Assembly: GCF_041538065.1 (NCBI RefSeq)
Contig: NZ_JBGORW010000003.1
Span: 139,370-203,369 of the forward strand
Source: Leptotrichia hongkongensis
GTDB lineage: Bacteria; Fusobacteriota; Fusobacteriia; Fusobacteriales; Leptotrichiaceae
DNA length: 64,000 nt
Reading direction: 5' to 3'
Within the stretch, counting starts at the first letter, position 1, and each line of letters begins with the position of its first letter. Under the pieces are notes generated by a model. The model was given only the letters and a program-made list of their open reading frames with translations, was not told the origin of the DNA and ran no database searches. Both the position numbers and the translations under genes were made by a program. Positions 41,361-50,382 of the stretch are shown piece by piece.

Positions 41361-42812
41361 ATGGAAAAAAAACGTGAAGAGCTGTTAAAAGGTTCTATTT
41401 TGAAATTATTTGTAAAATATTTCATACCAACACTTATTGGATCTGCGGCAGTTGTTTTGTATAATATTGTTGACAGGTTCTTTGTTGGAAAGATTAGCGA
41501 GAAGGCACTTGCTGGTGCGGGAATTGCTTTTTATATTGTTATGCTGATTATTGCCTTTTCAATGTTCATAGGAGTTGGAGCTGGAACTATTATTTCAATT
41601 CGGCTTGGACAGGGAAAAAAAGGAGAAGCTAAGAAAATATTGGGAAATGCAGTAACATTATTTACTATTTTAGGACTTGTGCTGTATGTACTTTTAATAT
41701 TGAATATTAACACAGTTTTACGATATTCAGGTGCTAATAATGAAACATTGCCGTATGCAAGAGCATATCTAGAAATTATATTACTGGCAATTTTGCCCTT
41801 GTTTTATTCATTTGGACTGACAAATGTATTAAATGCGGCTGGAGCACCACGAATTGCGATGTTTTCAATGCTAATTGGAGCAGTTGTGAATATTGTGCTG
41901 GATTATGTGGCTGTAATGATTATGCATACTGGAATTGAAGGAACTGCTTATGCAACATTGATTGGAAATGTATTATCTGCAATATTTGTACTTTGGTTTC
42001 TGATTGCTGGGAAATTACCGTTTAAAATTGATATGTTTGGATTTAAGCTGGAAGAAGAAAGTATTATTACAATAAAATTTTCAAAAATGAAATTAGATTC
42101 AAAAATAGTAAAGGATATTTTTTCAATAGGAATGTCACCATTTTTGTTACAAGCTGCAAGTTCAGGAGTAGGACTTGTAACAAATAAAATTGTAGACACT
42201 TATGGCGGAACTTACGGTGTGGCAGTTATGACAATTATAAATTCATATTTACCAATTATGACAATGAGTGTCTATTCAGTTTCGCAGGCTGTTCAGCCAA
42301 TAATTGGATTTAATTATGGTGCCCAAAATTTTACAAGGGTGAAAAAATCATTAATGACAGCTATAAATGCAGGAGTTATATTATCTTTTATATTTTGGAT
42401 AATTGTAATGCTTTTACCTAAAGAGCTGATTTTGTTCTTTAACGAAAAAAGTACGTCTGAAGCTTTGAGAGAGGGAGTAAAAGCCATTAGAATATATTTT
42501 TCGCTTGTAATAATTTCATCTTTTGGAATAACTGTACCAAACTATTTTCAGGCAACGGGACGTTCAAAATATTCAGTTATATTGAATTTATTAAGACAAG
42601 TTGTTATATTTCTGTTAGTTGTCATAACTTTTTCAAATATTTGGAAGTTAGACGGTGTATGGCTTGCACAGCCATTTACTGATTTGATGTTTTTCTTGAT
42701 ATTGTTAATTTTCTTGTATAAAGAGAAAAAGTTTTTTGACAAAATGATAGAAAATCAAAATCATCTACTGGAATATAAGGAAACAGATGAAGATGGAAAT
42801 AGCGATAAATAA
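41361..42812 (+). CDS. MATE-family multidrug exporter
   Basis: 483 residues, twelve membrane segments in two related halves, AAAAAGG before the ATG. Family motifs: YFIPTLIGSAAVVLYNIVDR near the start, GLTNVLNAAGAPRIAMFSML, PIIGFNYGAQNFTRVKKS, and YFQATGRSKYSVILNLLRQ. MATE proteins export drugs and metabolites by sodium or proton antiport. It starts 20 bases after lpxB, so it is probably the last gene of that transcript or shares it with plsY. Substrate unknown. Confidence 0.92.
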   Translation: MEKKREELLKGSILKLFVKYFIPTLIGSAAVVLYNIVDRFFVGKISEKALAGAGIAFYIVMLIIAFSMFIGVGAGTIISIRLGQGKKGEAKKILGNAVTLFTILGLVLYVLLILNINTVLRYSGANNETLPYARAYLEIILLAILPLFYSFGLTNVLNAAGAPRIAMFSMLIGAVVNIVLDYVAVMIMHTGIEGTAYATLIGNVLSAIFVLWFLIAGKLPFKIDMFGFKLEEESIITIKFSKMKLDSKIVKDIFSIGMSPFLLQAASSGVGLVTNKIVDTYGGTYGVAVMTIINSYLPIMTMSVYSVSQAVQPIIGFNYGAQNFTRVKKSLMTAINAGVILSFIFWIIVMLLPKELILFFNEKSTSEALREGVKAIRIYFSLVIISSFGITVPNYFQATGRSKYSVILNLLRQVVIFLLVVITFSNIWKLDGVWLAQPFTDLMFFLILLIFLYKEKKFFDKMIENQNHLLEYKETDEDGNSDK

Positions 42813-42843
42813 TAAAATTTATTGAAATAAAGAGGGATTAAAA

Positions 42844-43467
42844 ATGATTACGATTTTATTAATGGCACTGGCATATATTTTAGGAAGTGTGCCAAATGCA
42901 CTTTGGATAGGGAAAGTGTTTAAAGGGATAGATATTCGTGAGCATGGGAGCAGGAATACCGGCTCAACAAATGCTGCACGTGTTTTGGGAGCGAAATTAG
43001 GTATTTTGACATTAATTTTAGATGTTTCTAAAGGACTAGTTCCAACATTGATAGCAATCTTATTAAAAGTTGATTTTTTTGAAAATTTGACAAAAATTTC
43101 AAATTTTGATTATGTGTTAGTTGGAATCTGTGCAATTTTAGGTCATGTTTTTTCTATTTTTATGAATTTTAAAGGTGGAAAGGCTGTTGCAACAACACTT
43201 GGAGTATTTCTGATTTTAGTGCCAAAAGCGATATTGTTTGCTGCAATTGTATTTTTTGTGGTTTTTGCTATTTCAAAATATGTTTCATTATCTTCTATTT
43301 TAGCGGCTATATCACTTCCAATTTTTATATATTTTTTGTATCAGGAAACGATATATATTATTTTAGGAATTTTAATAGCAATCTTAATTGTAGTGAAACA
43401 TAGAAGTAATATCGAAAGATTAAAAAATGGTACAGAATCTAAATTTAGCCTAAAAAATAAGAAGTAG
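42844..43467 (+). CDS. plsY: Glycerol-3-phosphate acyltransferase PlsY
   Basis: 207 residues, about five membrane helices. The three cytosolic motifs are GSVPNALWIGK, REHGSRNTGSTNAARVLG and GHVFSIFMNFKGGKAVATTL. It acylates glycerol-3-phosphate from acyl-phosphate, the first step of phospholipid synthesis. gpsA, which makes its substrate, follows after 17 bases. Confidence 0.96.
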   Translation: MITILLMALAYILGSVPNALWIGKVFKGIDIREHGSRNTGSTNAARVLGAKLGILTLILDVSKGLVPTLIAILLKVDFFENLTKISNFDYVLVGICAILGHVFSIFMNFKGGKAVATTLGVFLILVPKAILFAAIVFFVVFAISKYVSLSSILAAISLPIFIYFLYQETIYIILGILIAILIVVKHRSNIERLKNGTESKFSLKNKK

Positions 43468-43484
43468 GAAAGGAAGGGATAATA

Positions 43485-44507
43485 ATGAAAAACATATTAG
43501 TCATTGGTGGTGGAAGCTGGGGGACTTGTCTTTCAAAATTATTAGTAGAAAATGGACATAAAGTCTATTTATGGGAGCATAATGAAGAAGTGAGAAAAGT
43601 AATTCGTGATACAAAGGAAAATCCAAAATTTTTACCCAATATAAAATTACCAGACAGTCTTAATGTTGTGGATGATTATGCAGATGTTCTTGAAAATTCT
43701 GAAAAATATGGAAAAATTGACATTCTTTTATTAGCAACTCCTACGCAATTTTTAAGAAACATTTTAAAAAGATTGAAAAATTTCTTAAATTATAATATAA
43801 TATTGGTAAATGTTGCAAAAGGGCTAGAAATTGCTACTAAAAAAAGAATTTCTGAAATAATAGCTGAAGAACTTGAAAACAAGCCATATAATTATGTTCT
43901 CCTGGCAGGACCGACGCACGCTGAAGAAGTGGCTCAAAAATTGCCATCGGCCATACTTTCAGTATCTGAAAATGAAGAAGCAGCCAAAACGGTACAAACT
44001 ACATTTAGTAATCTTTATTTCAGAGTTTATACAGGAACAGACCTTATGGGTGCTGAACTTGCTGGGGCACTAAAGAACTGCCTTGCAATCGCAGCGGGAA
44101 TTGCTGATGGAATGGGTTATGGAGATAATACAAAGGCAGCTCTAATAACTCGTGGAATTAACGAAATGTTTGAAATTGCAAAATATTACAATGCCAATCC
44201 TAAAACATTTATGGGATTATCAGGGCTTGGAGATATTATTGTAACGTGTACAAGTAAACACAGTAGAAATAGATTTGTGGGAGAAAAATTGGGACAAGGT
44301 GAAAAAATTGAAGATATAGTTTCTCACATGAATATGGTGTCAGAAGGTGCAGAAACAATAAAGGCTCTTTATAAAATTATAAAGGAAAATAACCTGAAAG
44401 CACCAATTTTTACAGCACTTTACGAAGTAATATACGATGGGAAGCCAGTTTCAGAATTGGAATCTACGTTTATGAGCAGAGATTTAAAATCAGAATTTTC
44501 AAATTAA
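43485..44507 (+). CDS. gpsA: Glycerol-3-phosphate dehydrogenase [NAD(P)+]
   Basis: 340 residues. NAD site GGGSWGTCLSKLL (about 8-20); LLATPTQFLRNIL; LAGPTHAEEVA; the catalytic Lys in AGALKNCLAIAAGIADGMG; and a C-terminal LSGLGDIIVTCTSKHSRN helix. It reduces dihydroxyacetone phosphate to glycerol-3-phosphate. Operon with plsY. Confidence 0.97.
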   Translation: MKNILVIGGGSWGTCLSKLLVENGHKVYLWEHNEEVRKVIRDTKENPKFLPNIKLPDSLNVVDDYADVLENSEKYGKIDILLLATPTQFLRNILKRLKNFLNYNIILVNVAKGLEIATKKRISEIIAEELENKPYNYVLLAGPTHAEEVAQKLPSAILSVSENEEAAKTVQTTFSNLYFRVYTGTDLMGAELAGALKNCLAIAAGIADGMGYGDNTKAALITRGINEMFEIAKYYNANPKTFMGLSGLGDIIVTCTSKHSRNRFVGEKLGQGEKIEDIVSHMNMVSEGAETIKALYKIIKENNLKAPIFTALYEVIYDGKPVSELESTFMSRDLKSEFSN

Positions 44508-44541
44508 AAAATTATATAAAAAATAAAATTGGAGTGAGGTA

Positions 44542-45363
44542 ATGGAAGATAACAACTTAAACTTAATGTCGTTATATTTAAGTGATATTCAAAAATTTGA
44601 TTTACTCTCAAAGGAAGAAGAATATGAGCTGTTAAAACGAATTAGGGAAGATAATGACGAACAGGCAAGGCAATTGTTAATTTTATCAAATTTAAGACTG
44701 GTAATAAGTACAGCTAAAAAATCTCTTGGAAATGGACTTCCTCTGATTGATTTAATTAGTGAGGGTAATATTGGACTAATAAAGGCTATAAATAAGTTTG
44801 ATTATGAAAAAGGTCATAGGTTCAGCACGTATGCAGTATGGTGGATAAAACAGTCAATAAAAAAGGCTATCATCAATATAGGACGTGATATAAGAATACC
44901 ATCTTATAAGTACGAGCAATTGTCAAAAGTAAATAAAGTCATAAAAGATTATACTGCCATTCATGGTGAAGCTCCATCGACAGAATATATTGCGAAGGAA
45001 GTTGACTTGAAGGAAAGCAAGGTTATCTTGCTTTTAGGTGAATTTCAGGATATAATGTCATTAAATGAAACAATAGGAGATAATATTTATTTGGAAGATA
45101 TCATTGGGAAAAATGATGATGTTGAGGATAAAATAATAAAAGAAGATCAGCTTATCGAAATGAAAGATTTACTTGAAAAAGTTCTGAATAAGCGTGAAAG
45201 AATGATTCTTGAATATCGTTATGGATTGTATGACAACAAGATCCATACATTAAAGGAAATTGGAGAACAAATGGGAATTACTCGTGAAAGAGTTAGACAA
45301 ATAGAAAAAAAGGCTATAACAAAATTAAAAGAACATTTGGAAGAATATAAGGATATACTGTAA
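44542..45363 (+). CDS. Sigma-70 family RNA polymerase sigma factor (short, group 2-like)
   Basis: 273 residues. Region 1.2 (LYLSDIQKFDLLSKEEEYEL), region 2 (LRLVISTAKKSLGNGLPLID followed by GNIGLIKAINKFDYEKGHRF), the -10 recognition part STYAVWWIKQSIKKAI, region 3 (RIPSYKYEQLSKVNKVIKDY) and region 4 (TLKEIGEQMGITRERVRQIE) are all present. There is no region 1.1 and no long non-conserved insert, so it looks like an RpoS-type or alternative factor, although a compact primary factor cannot be excluded. No anti-sigma gene is near. GGAGTGAGG precedes the ATG; dnaN follows after 15 bases. Confidence 0.93.
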   Translation: MEDNNLNLMSLYLSDIQKFDLLSKEEEYELLKRIREDNDEQARQLLILSNLRLVISTAKKSLGNGLPLIDLISEGNIGLIKAINKFDYEKGHRFSTYAVWWIKQSIKKAIINIGRDIRIPSYKYEQLSKVNKVIKDYTAIHGEAPSTEYIAKEVDLKESKVILLLGEFQDIMSLNETIGDNIYLEDIIGKNDDVEDKIIKEDQLIEMKDLLEKVLNKRERMILEYRYGLYDNKIHTLKEIGEQMGITRERVRQIEKKAITKLKEHLEEYKDIL

Positions 45364-45378
45364 AGGAGAGTTAAGAGT

Positions 45379-46506
45379 ATGTTACATATAATTGTAGATA
45401 GAAAATCATTATTAAAAGCTATAACTATAGTTGAAAATGCAGTAACTGAAAATAAAATAAGAGAAGTCCTTTCTGGAATTTATATTGAAACACACGAAGG
45501 AAAGGCAATTTTACGTGGAACAGATTTAGAGTTATCTATAAACACTGAAATAGAGGCTCAAATTGAAGAAGAAGGAAAAATTGTTATAAAACACAAATTA
45601 ATCGAAGAATTTTTGAAACAAATTTCTGATGAAAAAATTACATTGATTGAAGAAAACGGAAAATTAGTAATTAAAGCAAGTTCTACAAATACTGAATTTT
45701 CTTTGTATGATTCAGAAAATTTCCCAGTTCAGTCAAAACTGGAAAATGGAGTTGAATATGTCTTTGAAAAAGAAAAATTATTAAATGATATTGAAAATGT
45801 AAAAATTTCGGCTTCTCCAAATCCAGAAAATCTTGCTGTAAACTGTATTAGAATGGAAATAGAGGAAAACAAGTTAAAACTTATTTCATCTGATACATAC
45901 AGATTGACATATATTGAAGAAGATTTGGATGATGCTCAGAAAGGGAAAGAAAACCTTAGTTTAAGTATTCCATTAAAGACAATAGATGGGCTAATAAAAA
46001 TTATGAAACTTATTGATGAGGAAAATATTACAGTGAAATCAGATGGATCAAAAGTATTTTTCCAATTTTCAAATGTAGAAATATTGACTCGTACAATTGA
46101 TTTACAATTTCCAGATTATAAATCAATTTTAAATAACTCACAACATAATAAAAAAATATTGCTAAATACAAAGGATTTTTTATCAGTATTAAGAAGAACG
46201 GCTATATTCGTTAGAGATAATAAAGAAGCCAAAAATGGTGGAATATTTAATTTTGCCAATAACAAGCTATTGCTTACTGGAACAAGTGAAAATGCACAGA
46301 TAAAAGAAGAAATTGTAACAATTCAGGAAGGTGGAGATTTAAAGATTTCATTAAATGTAAGATTTTTACTTGATTATATTTCCACAATTGAAGGGAAAGT
46401 AACTGTGCTGGAACTGTTAAATAATAAAAGTTCAGTAATTGTAAAAGATGAAGATAATGATAAGTCGCTGTATTTCACAATGCCGCTGGCACTTAGAGAA
46501 AGTTAA
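45379..46506 (+). CDS. dnaN: DNA polymerase III beta sliding clamp
   Basis: 375 residues in three clamp domains. Typical parts: KLLNDIENVKISASPNPEN, LISSDTYRLTYIEE, DLQFPDYKSILNN, FLSVLRRTAIFVRDNK and a C-terminal SLYFTMPLALRES instead of the usual MPM.L. The clamp ring tethers the polymerase. It is not next to dnaA here; it follows a sigma factor gene. AAAGGAG precedes the ATG. Product identity is firm. Confidence 0.96.
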   Translation: MLHIIVDRKSLLKAITIVENAVTENKIREVLSGIYIETHEGKAILRGTDLELSINTEIEAQIEEEGKIVIKHKLIEEFLKQISDEKITLIEENGKLVIKASSTNTEFSLYDSENFPVQSKLENGVEYVFEKEKLLNDIENVKISASPNPENLAVNCIRMEIEENKLKLISSDTYRLTYIEEDLDDAQKGKENLSLSIPLKTIDGLIKIMKLIDEENITVKSDGSKVFFQFSNVEILTRTIDLQFPDYKSILNNSQHNKKILLNTKDFLSVLRRTAIFVRDNKEAKNGGIFNFANNKLLLTGTSENAQIKEEIVTIQEGGDLKISLNVRFLLDYISTIEGKVTVLELLNNKSSVIVKDEDNDKSLYFTMPLALRES

Positions 46507-46550
46507 AAATGATACAAGCAAAATAAATTTTGACGAAAGGAGAATATGCA

Positions 46551-47489
46551 ATGCCTATAAAAATACCAAATAACTTGCCGGCTGTAGATATTTTAGCAAA
46601 GGAGAACATCTTTGTAATGGATGAAAATAGAGCATTGTCGCAAGATATTCGTCCTTTAAAATTTATAATAATAAATTTAATGCCTACAAAAATAGAAACA
46701 GAAACACAATTACTAAGATTACTTAGTAATACCCCTTTACAAATGGAAGTTACATTCTTAAAAATGGCCTCTTATGTTTCAAAGAATGTATCAAAGGAAC
46801 ATATGTCAAACTTTTATAAAACTTTTAAGGATATAAAGAATGATTATTTTGATGGATTGATTATAACAGGAGCACCAGTAGAAAATTTATCTTTTGAAGA
46901 AGTTATTTATTGGAAAGAATTAGCAGAAGTGATGGAATGGAGTAAGACACATGTATATTCAACAATGTGTATCTGTTGGGGAGCACAGGCAGCTCTTTAT
47001 TATCATTATGGAATAAAGAAATATCCATTAAAAGAAAAACTTTTTGGGATTTACCCTTTGAAAATTGATATTCGTCATACAATGTTGCTGCGTGGATTTG
47101 ATGAAGTGTTTAATATGCCACAGTCAAGACATACTGAAGTTCGTGCAGAAGATATAAAAAAAGTTGATGAATTGGAAATTATTGCATATTCTAAAGAGGC
47201 TGGGATTAGTATTGTCTGTAGTAGAGATAAGCGAAACATTTTTATTATGGGACATCTAGAATATGATAGAATGACACTTGCAAAAGAGTATGAAAGAGAT
47301 ATAAAATTAGGAAAAGATATAAAAATACCATTTAATTATTATCCAGATAATGATGTAAGCAAGAAACCAGCTTTTGTATGGCGGGCTCATGCAAATTTAT
47401 TGTTTTCTAATTGGATAAATCATCACGTTTATCAGGGAACACCTTATGATCTTACAACACTGAGAAATACATCTGACTCACAGATTTAA
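46551..47489 (+). CDS. metA: Homoserine O-acetyltransferase (MetA type)
   Basis: 312 residues from ATG 46551, preceded by AAAGGAG; an in-frame TTG at 46530 would lack a ribosome site. With this start the numbering agrees with the family: Cys142 is the catalytic cysteine (TMCICWGAQAALYYHYG), and Glu111 follows TGAPV. The HLEYD part (GHLEYDRMTLAKEY) holds the catalytic His. In the MetA family Glu111 goes with acetyl-CoA use and Gly111 with succinyl-CoA, so this one is predicted to make O-acetylhomoserine for methionine synthesis. It follows dnaN by 44 bases and ends with a terminator. Confidence 0.95.
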   Translation: MPIKIPNNLPAVDILAKENIFVMDENRALSQDIRPLKFIIINLMPTKIETETQLLRLLSNTPLQMEVTFLKMASYVSKNVSKEHMSNFYKTFKDIKNDYFDGLIITGAPVENLSFEEVIYWKELAEVMEWSKTHVYSTMCICWGAQAALYYHYGIKKYPLKEKLFGIYPLKIDIRHTMLLRGFDEVFNMPQSRHTEVRAEDIKKVDELEIIAYSKEAGISIVCSRDKRNIFIMGHLEYDRMTLAKEYERDIKLGKDIKIPFNYYPDNDVSKKPAFVWRAHANLLFSNWINHHVYQGTPYDLTTLRNTSDSQI

Positions 47490-47505
47490 TAAAAAATTAT
47501 ATAAT

Positions 47506-47572
47506 AAAAAGCTGTTTAGTAAAGTTTGTTCTAATCTTTTAAAATAAGAGAGGCTTTACAAAACAGCTTTTT
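47506..47572 (+). terminator. Terminator after metA
   Basis: AAAAGCTGTTT and TAAAG (47507-47524) pair with CTTTA and AAACAGCTTTTT (47554-47572) as one long interrupted stem ending in a T-run. Confidence 0.7.
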
Positions 47573-47652
47573 CATTTCCAGTTAATTAAATAATAGATTT
47601 AATACAAACTCCGCTTAAAAAAGAAATAAATTTTTAAACAATATTCAAAAAT

Positions 47653-48225
47653 TTAATAAAGTGAAACATTTTCAAGCAAATCTGAGTCCATTATATCAAA
47701 TGGCATGACCCAACCACCACCATTGGAATCAAGATTAACTTCACGTCCAGTCTTTTCACCAGCTTTTTTAAAGACTAAATATACAAACTGTGAACAATAG
47801 AGCCTTTTATCAAAATTTTTATGGAATGTTAATCCATAAGGTTTTGTTATAGTTTCATTTATTTCTTTGAATAGAACGGATTTAAATTTATCATCGATTC
47901 CTTTTAATCTAAAAATAGCCACTTTTCTATTTATATTTTGCCAGGCATATATCGGACTTTCACTATAGCCAGTAGAATATGATGGAAACTCAACAATTTT
48001 TTTGTGTTCATTTAATACAGCCGCATGTCCCCACATTGAACGTAAAGTAGGTCTTTTTGATAATATGAGAATATCTCCAGGCTGTAATTTGTCAGCATTC
48101 GATATAACTTCCCGTGGAGAGTACCAGATGTATTTATCTTCTGGTTTTGTTTTACATATAAGAGCAAGAGTAAATATTAAAAATAATAATAGTCTTTTTA
48201 TATTTTCTTTTAAACAAATATTCAT
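47653..48225 (-). CDS. YiiX-like permuted NlpC/P60 (papain-like) enzyme
   Basis: 190 residues. A hydrophobic N-terminal segment (RLLLFLIFTLALIC, 11-24) acts as signal or anchor. The permuted catalytic order shows His67 in MWGHAAVL and Cys144 in LYCSQFVYLVF, with LQPGDILIL before them. YiiX/YaeF-type proteins are thiol hydrolases or amidases of uncertain substrate. An outside or periplasmic location follows from the signal. GAAAGGA precedes the start on the minus strand. It stands alone, converging with metA. Confidence 0.85.
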   Translation of the reverse strand: MNICLKENIKRLLLFLIFTLALICKTKPEDKYIWYSPREVISNADKLQPGDILILSKRPTLRSMWGHAAVLNEHKKIVEFPSYSTGYSESPIYAWQNINRKVAIFRLKGIDDKFKSVLFKEINETITKPYGLTFHKNFDKRLYCSQFVYLVFKKAGEKTGREVNLDSNGGGWVMPFDIMDSDLLENVSLY

Positions 48226-48588
48226 AAATTATAATCATTCCTTTCTATGTAATCAAATCTATACATTTAAAATTCTTTAAAACATGACTAAAATAATCCT
48301 GTAACTTAAAATAATGCTCATGTCTAGTAATTAGCCTAATAGAAATTAATTTTAGTAAAAAAGGCTTATTTTAAAGATAGCTTACCTATATTATATAAAA
48401 AAAAAGAGAATTAGTCCAGTCTATTTTTTCAATAAAAAATATTTTTGTATGATTTATTTATTGTAACAAAAAAATTAATTTTTTTTGAAAAAAATGTAAA
48501 AAATTGCTTGTATTTTTTCTAAGTTTATGATTTAATTAAAGTAGGGAAGTTAAATAAAATTATAATATTTTTAGAATAGGAGGAATGA
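48226..48588. other. Divergent intergenic region between the yiiX-like gene and mrp
   Basis: AT-rich gap that must hold promoters for both directions. The best plus-strand candidate is TTGCTT, 16-base spacer, TATGAT shortly before 48540. No open frame or RNA gene is seen. Confidence 0.4.
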
Positions 48589-49401
48589 ATGCAAACTAAT
48601 CCAGCTTTAGCTGAACGAAAGCAAAGGATTGATTCCAATATGTCCAAAATTAAGCATAAAATAGTAGTGATGAGTGGAAAGGGCGGAGTTGGAAAAACAA
48701 CGACTGCTGTCAATTTGGCTTATGGATTATCATTACGAGGATATAAAGTTGGTATTCTAGATGCTGATTTACATGGACCCAATATTCCTATTATGTTCGG
48801 AAAAGAAGGAGTAAAACTTTCAAAAATTTCTGAACCATTGGAAGTAATGGAGAATTTACATATATCGTCATTAAGTTTTTTTGTACCAGATAATTCTCCA
48901 GTTGTGTGGAAAGGTCCGCAAAAAATTACAGCGATAATGGAAATGCTGGAAGGAATTAAATGGGGAGAAATCGATTTTTTAATAGTTGATTTACCGCCTG
49001 GAACTGGTGATGAAACATTAGGGATTGCACAAAATATAGGGACAGACTCAAAAGCAATCATTGTTACAACACCACAAAAAGTTTCTTTGCTGGATTCTAC
49101 AAGAGCAATAAATTTTGCAAAATTGATTAACTTGAATGTGCTCGGTGTAATCGAAAATATGAGTGGTTTTATTTGCCCTGACTGTCAAAAGGAAGTGAAT
49201 ATCTTTAAAAAAGGCGGAGCCGAAAAAATGGCCCAAGAGAAAAAAACAGACTTTCTAGGCTCAATACCATTAGATGGAAATATTGTGGAATCTAGTGATA
49301 ATGGGTTACCATTTATTTCAAACGATTCTTTAGCGTCAAGAAAAATGAACGATATAATTACTAAAGTAATTGAAAAATTAGAACAAGAAGATGAAAAGTA
49401 A
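48589..49401 (+). CDS. mrp: Mrp/ApbC-type iron-sulfur carrier ATPase
   Basis: 270 residues, AGGAGGA before the ATG. Deviant Walker A KGGVGKTT (31-38), LDADLHGPNIPIMFG, IVDLPPGTGDETL and Cys196-x-x-Cys199 (ICPDC), the conserved pair that binds a bridging cluster between two subunits. Such proteins carry [4Fe-4S] clusters to target enzymes. There is no N-terminal MIP18-like domain, so it is the short form. The response regulator gene follows after 72 bases. Confidence 0.94.
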   Translation: MQTNPALAERKQRIDSNMSKIKHKIVVMSGKGGVGKTTTAVNLAYGLSLRGYKVGILDADLHGPNIPIMFGKEGVKLSKISEPLEVMENLHISSLSFFVPDNSPVVWKGPQKITAIMEMLEGIKWGEIDFLIVDLPPGTGDETLGIAQNIGTDSKAIIVTTPQKVSLLDSTRAINFAKLINLNVLGVIENMSGFICPDCQKEVNIFKKGGAEKMAQEKKTDFLGSIPLDGNIVESSDNGLPFISNDSLASRKMNDIITKVIEKLEQEDEK

Positions 49402-49413
49402 GAAAATAAATGT

Positions 49414-49476
49414 GAAAGGAGAAGTATTTTAAATATATTGTCATATTTCAATATATTTATTATGCGATAAAAAATG
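49414..49476 (+). promoter_or_regulatory. Shine-Dalgarno, hairpin, start codon arrangement (response regulator gene)
   Basis: GAAAGGAG (49414-49421) lies 52 bases before the ATG at 49474. AAATATATTG (49431-49440) pairs perfectly with CAATATATTT (49449-49458) around TCATATTT. Fifteen bases separate the stem from the ATG. No other ribosome site is visible. Confidence 0.5.
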
Positions 49477-50151
49477 AAAGTATTAGTATTTAATAAAAAT
49501 GAAAAAACCAGAATGGTTGTAGGACAATTATTAAAAGAATTAAGTTTTAATGTCATATTGGCAGAAAATGAGGAACAAATGTTGGATGCCTTGAAGACAG
49601 AATCTCTTGATATTTCTTTTTTAGATATTAGCTCAATTGAAGATTTTCCATTAGCAATAGAAAGAATAATAAGATATAAAAGACAAAGTTATATTCTAAT
49701 GGCAATCGAACAAGATGACAGATACGCAAAAACAGAGGCCCTGTTAAAAGGAATAGATGACTACATATATAATGATTTCAGACTAGAAGAACTTTCAGCA
49801 AAATTCAGAGCAATAGTAAGAATCCTTAATAAACGTCTTACTGAAGATGAAATGGGAATATTAACAGCTTATGACTTGACGTTAAATCCTGCAAACAGGG
49901 AAGTTAAACGTGATGGAAAAGAAATAGAATTGACAAATAAAGAGTTTCTATTACTAGAATATTTCCTTAGAAATAAAAATAGAGTGCTTACAAGAACAAT
50001 GATTTCTGAAAAAATATGGGATATAGACTTTGTTTCAGAAAGTAATATTGTAGATGTGTATGTTAATTTTTTAAGATCAAAAATAGATAAAGGACACGAA
50101 CAAAAGATTATTAAGACTGTAAGAAGTGTAGGATACATCATAAAAGAATAG
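49474..50151 (+). CDS. OmpR-family response regulator with an atypical receiver
   Basis: 225 residues: a receiver-like domain (1-120) and a winged-helix output domain (about 130-225). The latter is canonical: LTNKEFLLLEYFLRNKNRVL, SNIVDVYVNFLRSKID, KTVRSVGYIIKE. In the receiver the acidic pair after the first strand is replaced by FNKNE (6-10). A possible acceptor Asp51 is kept (FLDISS). The usual Thr/Ser and Lys-Pro positions are altered (MAIEQD, YIYNDF). Such receivers often work without phosphorylation. No histidine kinase is nearby, so it is an orphan DNA-binding regulator with unknown targets. Confidence 0.88.
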   Translation: MKVLVFNKNEKTRMVVGQLLKELSFNVILAENEEQMLDALKTESLDISFLDISSIEDFPLAIERIIRYKRQSYILMAIEQDDRYAKTEALLKGIDDYIYNDFRLEELSAKFRAIVRILNKRLTEDEMGILTAYDLTLNPANREVKRDGKEIELTNKEFLLLEYFLRNKNRVLTRTMISEKIWDIDFVSESNIVDVYVNFLRSKIDKGHEQKIIKTVRSVGYIIKE

Positions 50152-50322
50152 TTATTTTAAATTGAATTTGTAAATTATTCTGTTTTAATCCTTAAATTGC
50201 TGAGTTTATTAAATAATTTTGAAAAAAATTATAAATTCTCAGTTTGCATAAAATAGTGAAAAAATTAATTAACTAGTTCATAATTGTAATAATAACAAAT
50301 TCATAAAAAATATAAATTTTTA

Positions 50323-50351
50323 TTGATTTTATAAAAATAATGTGCTAAAAT
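50323..50351 (+). promoter_or_regulatory. Promoter of the superoxide dismutase gene
   Basis: TTGATT (50323-50328), 17-base spacer, TAAAAT (50346-50351). The -10 overlaps an upstream in-frame ATG at 50350, which rules that ATG out as the start. Confidence 0.6.
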
Positions 50352-50382
50352 GTATCATAAAAATAGATTAGGAGTGATAAAA

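Noticed and set aside
50350..50382. Longer superoxide dismutase start at 50350
   Set aside because: That ATG overlaps the -10 box and would not be in the transcript; ATG 50383 has a proper ribosome site and fits the family.
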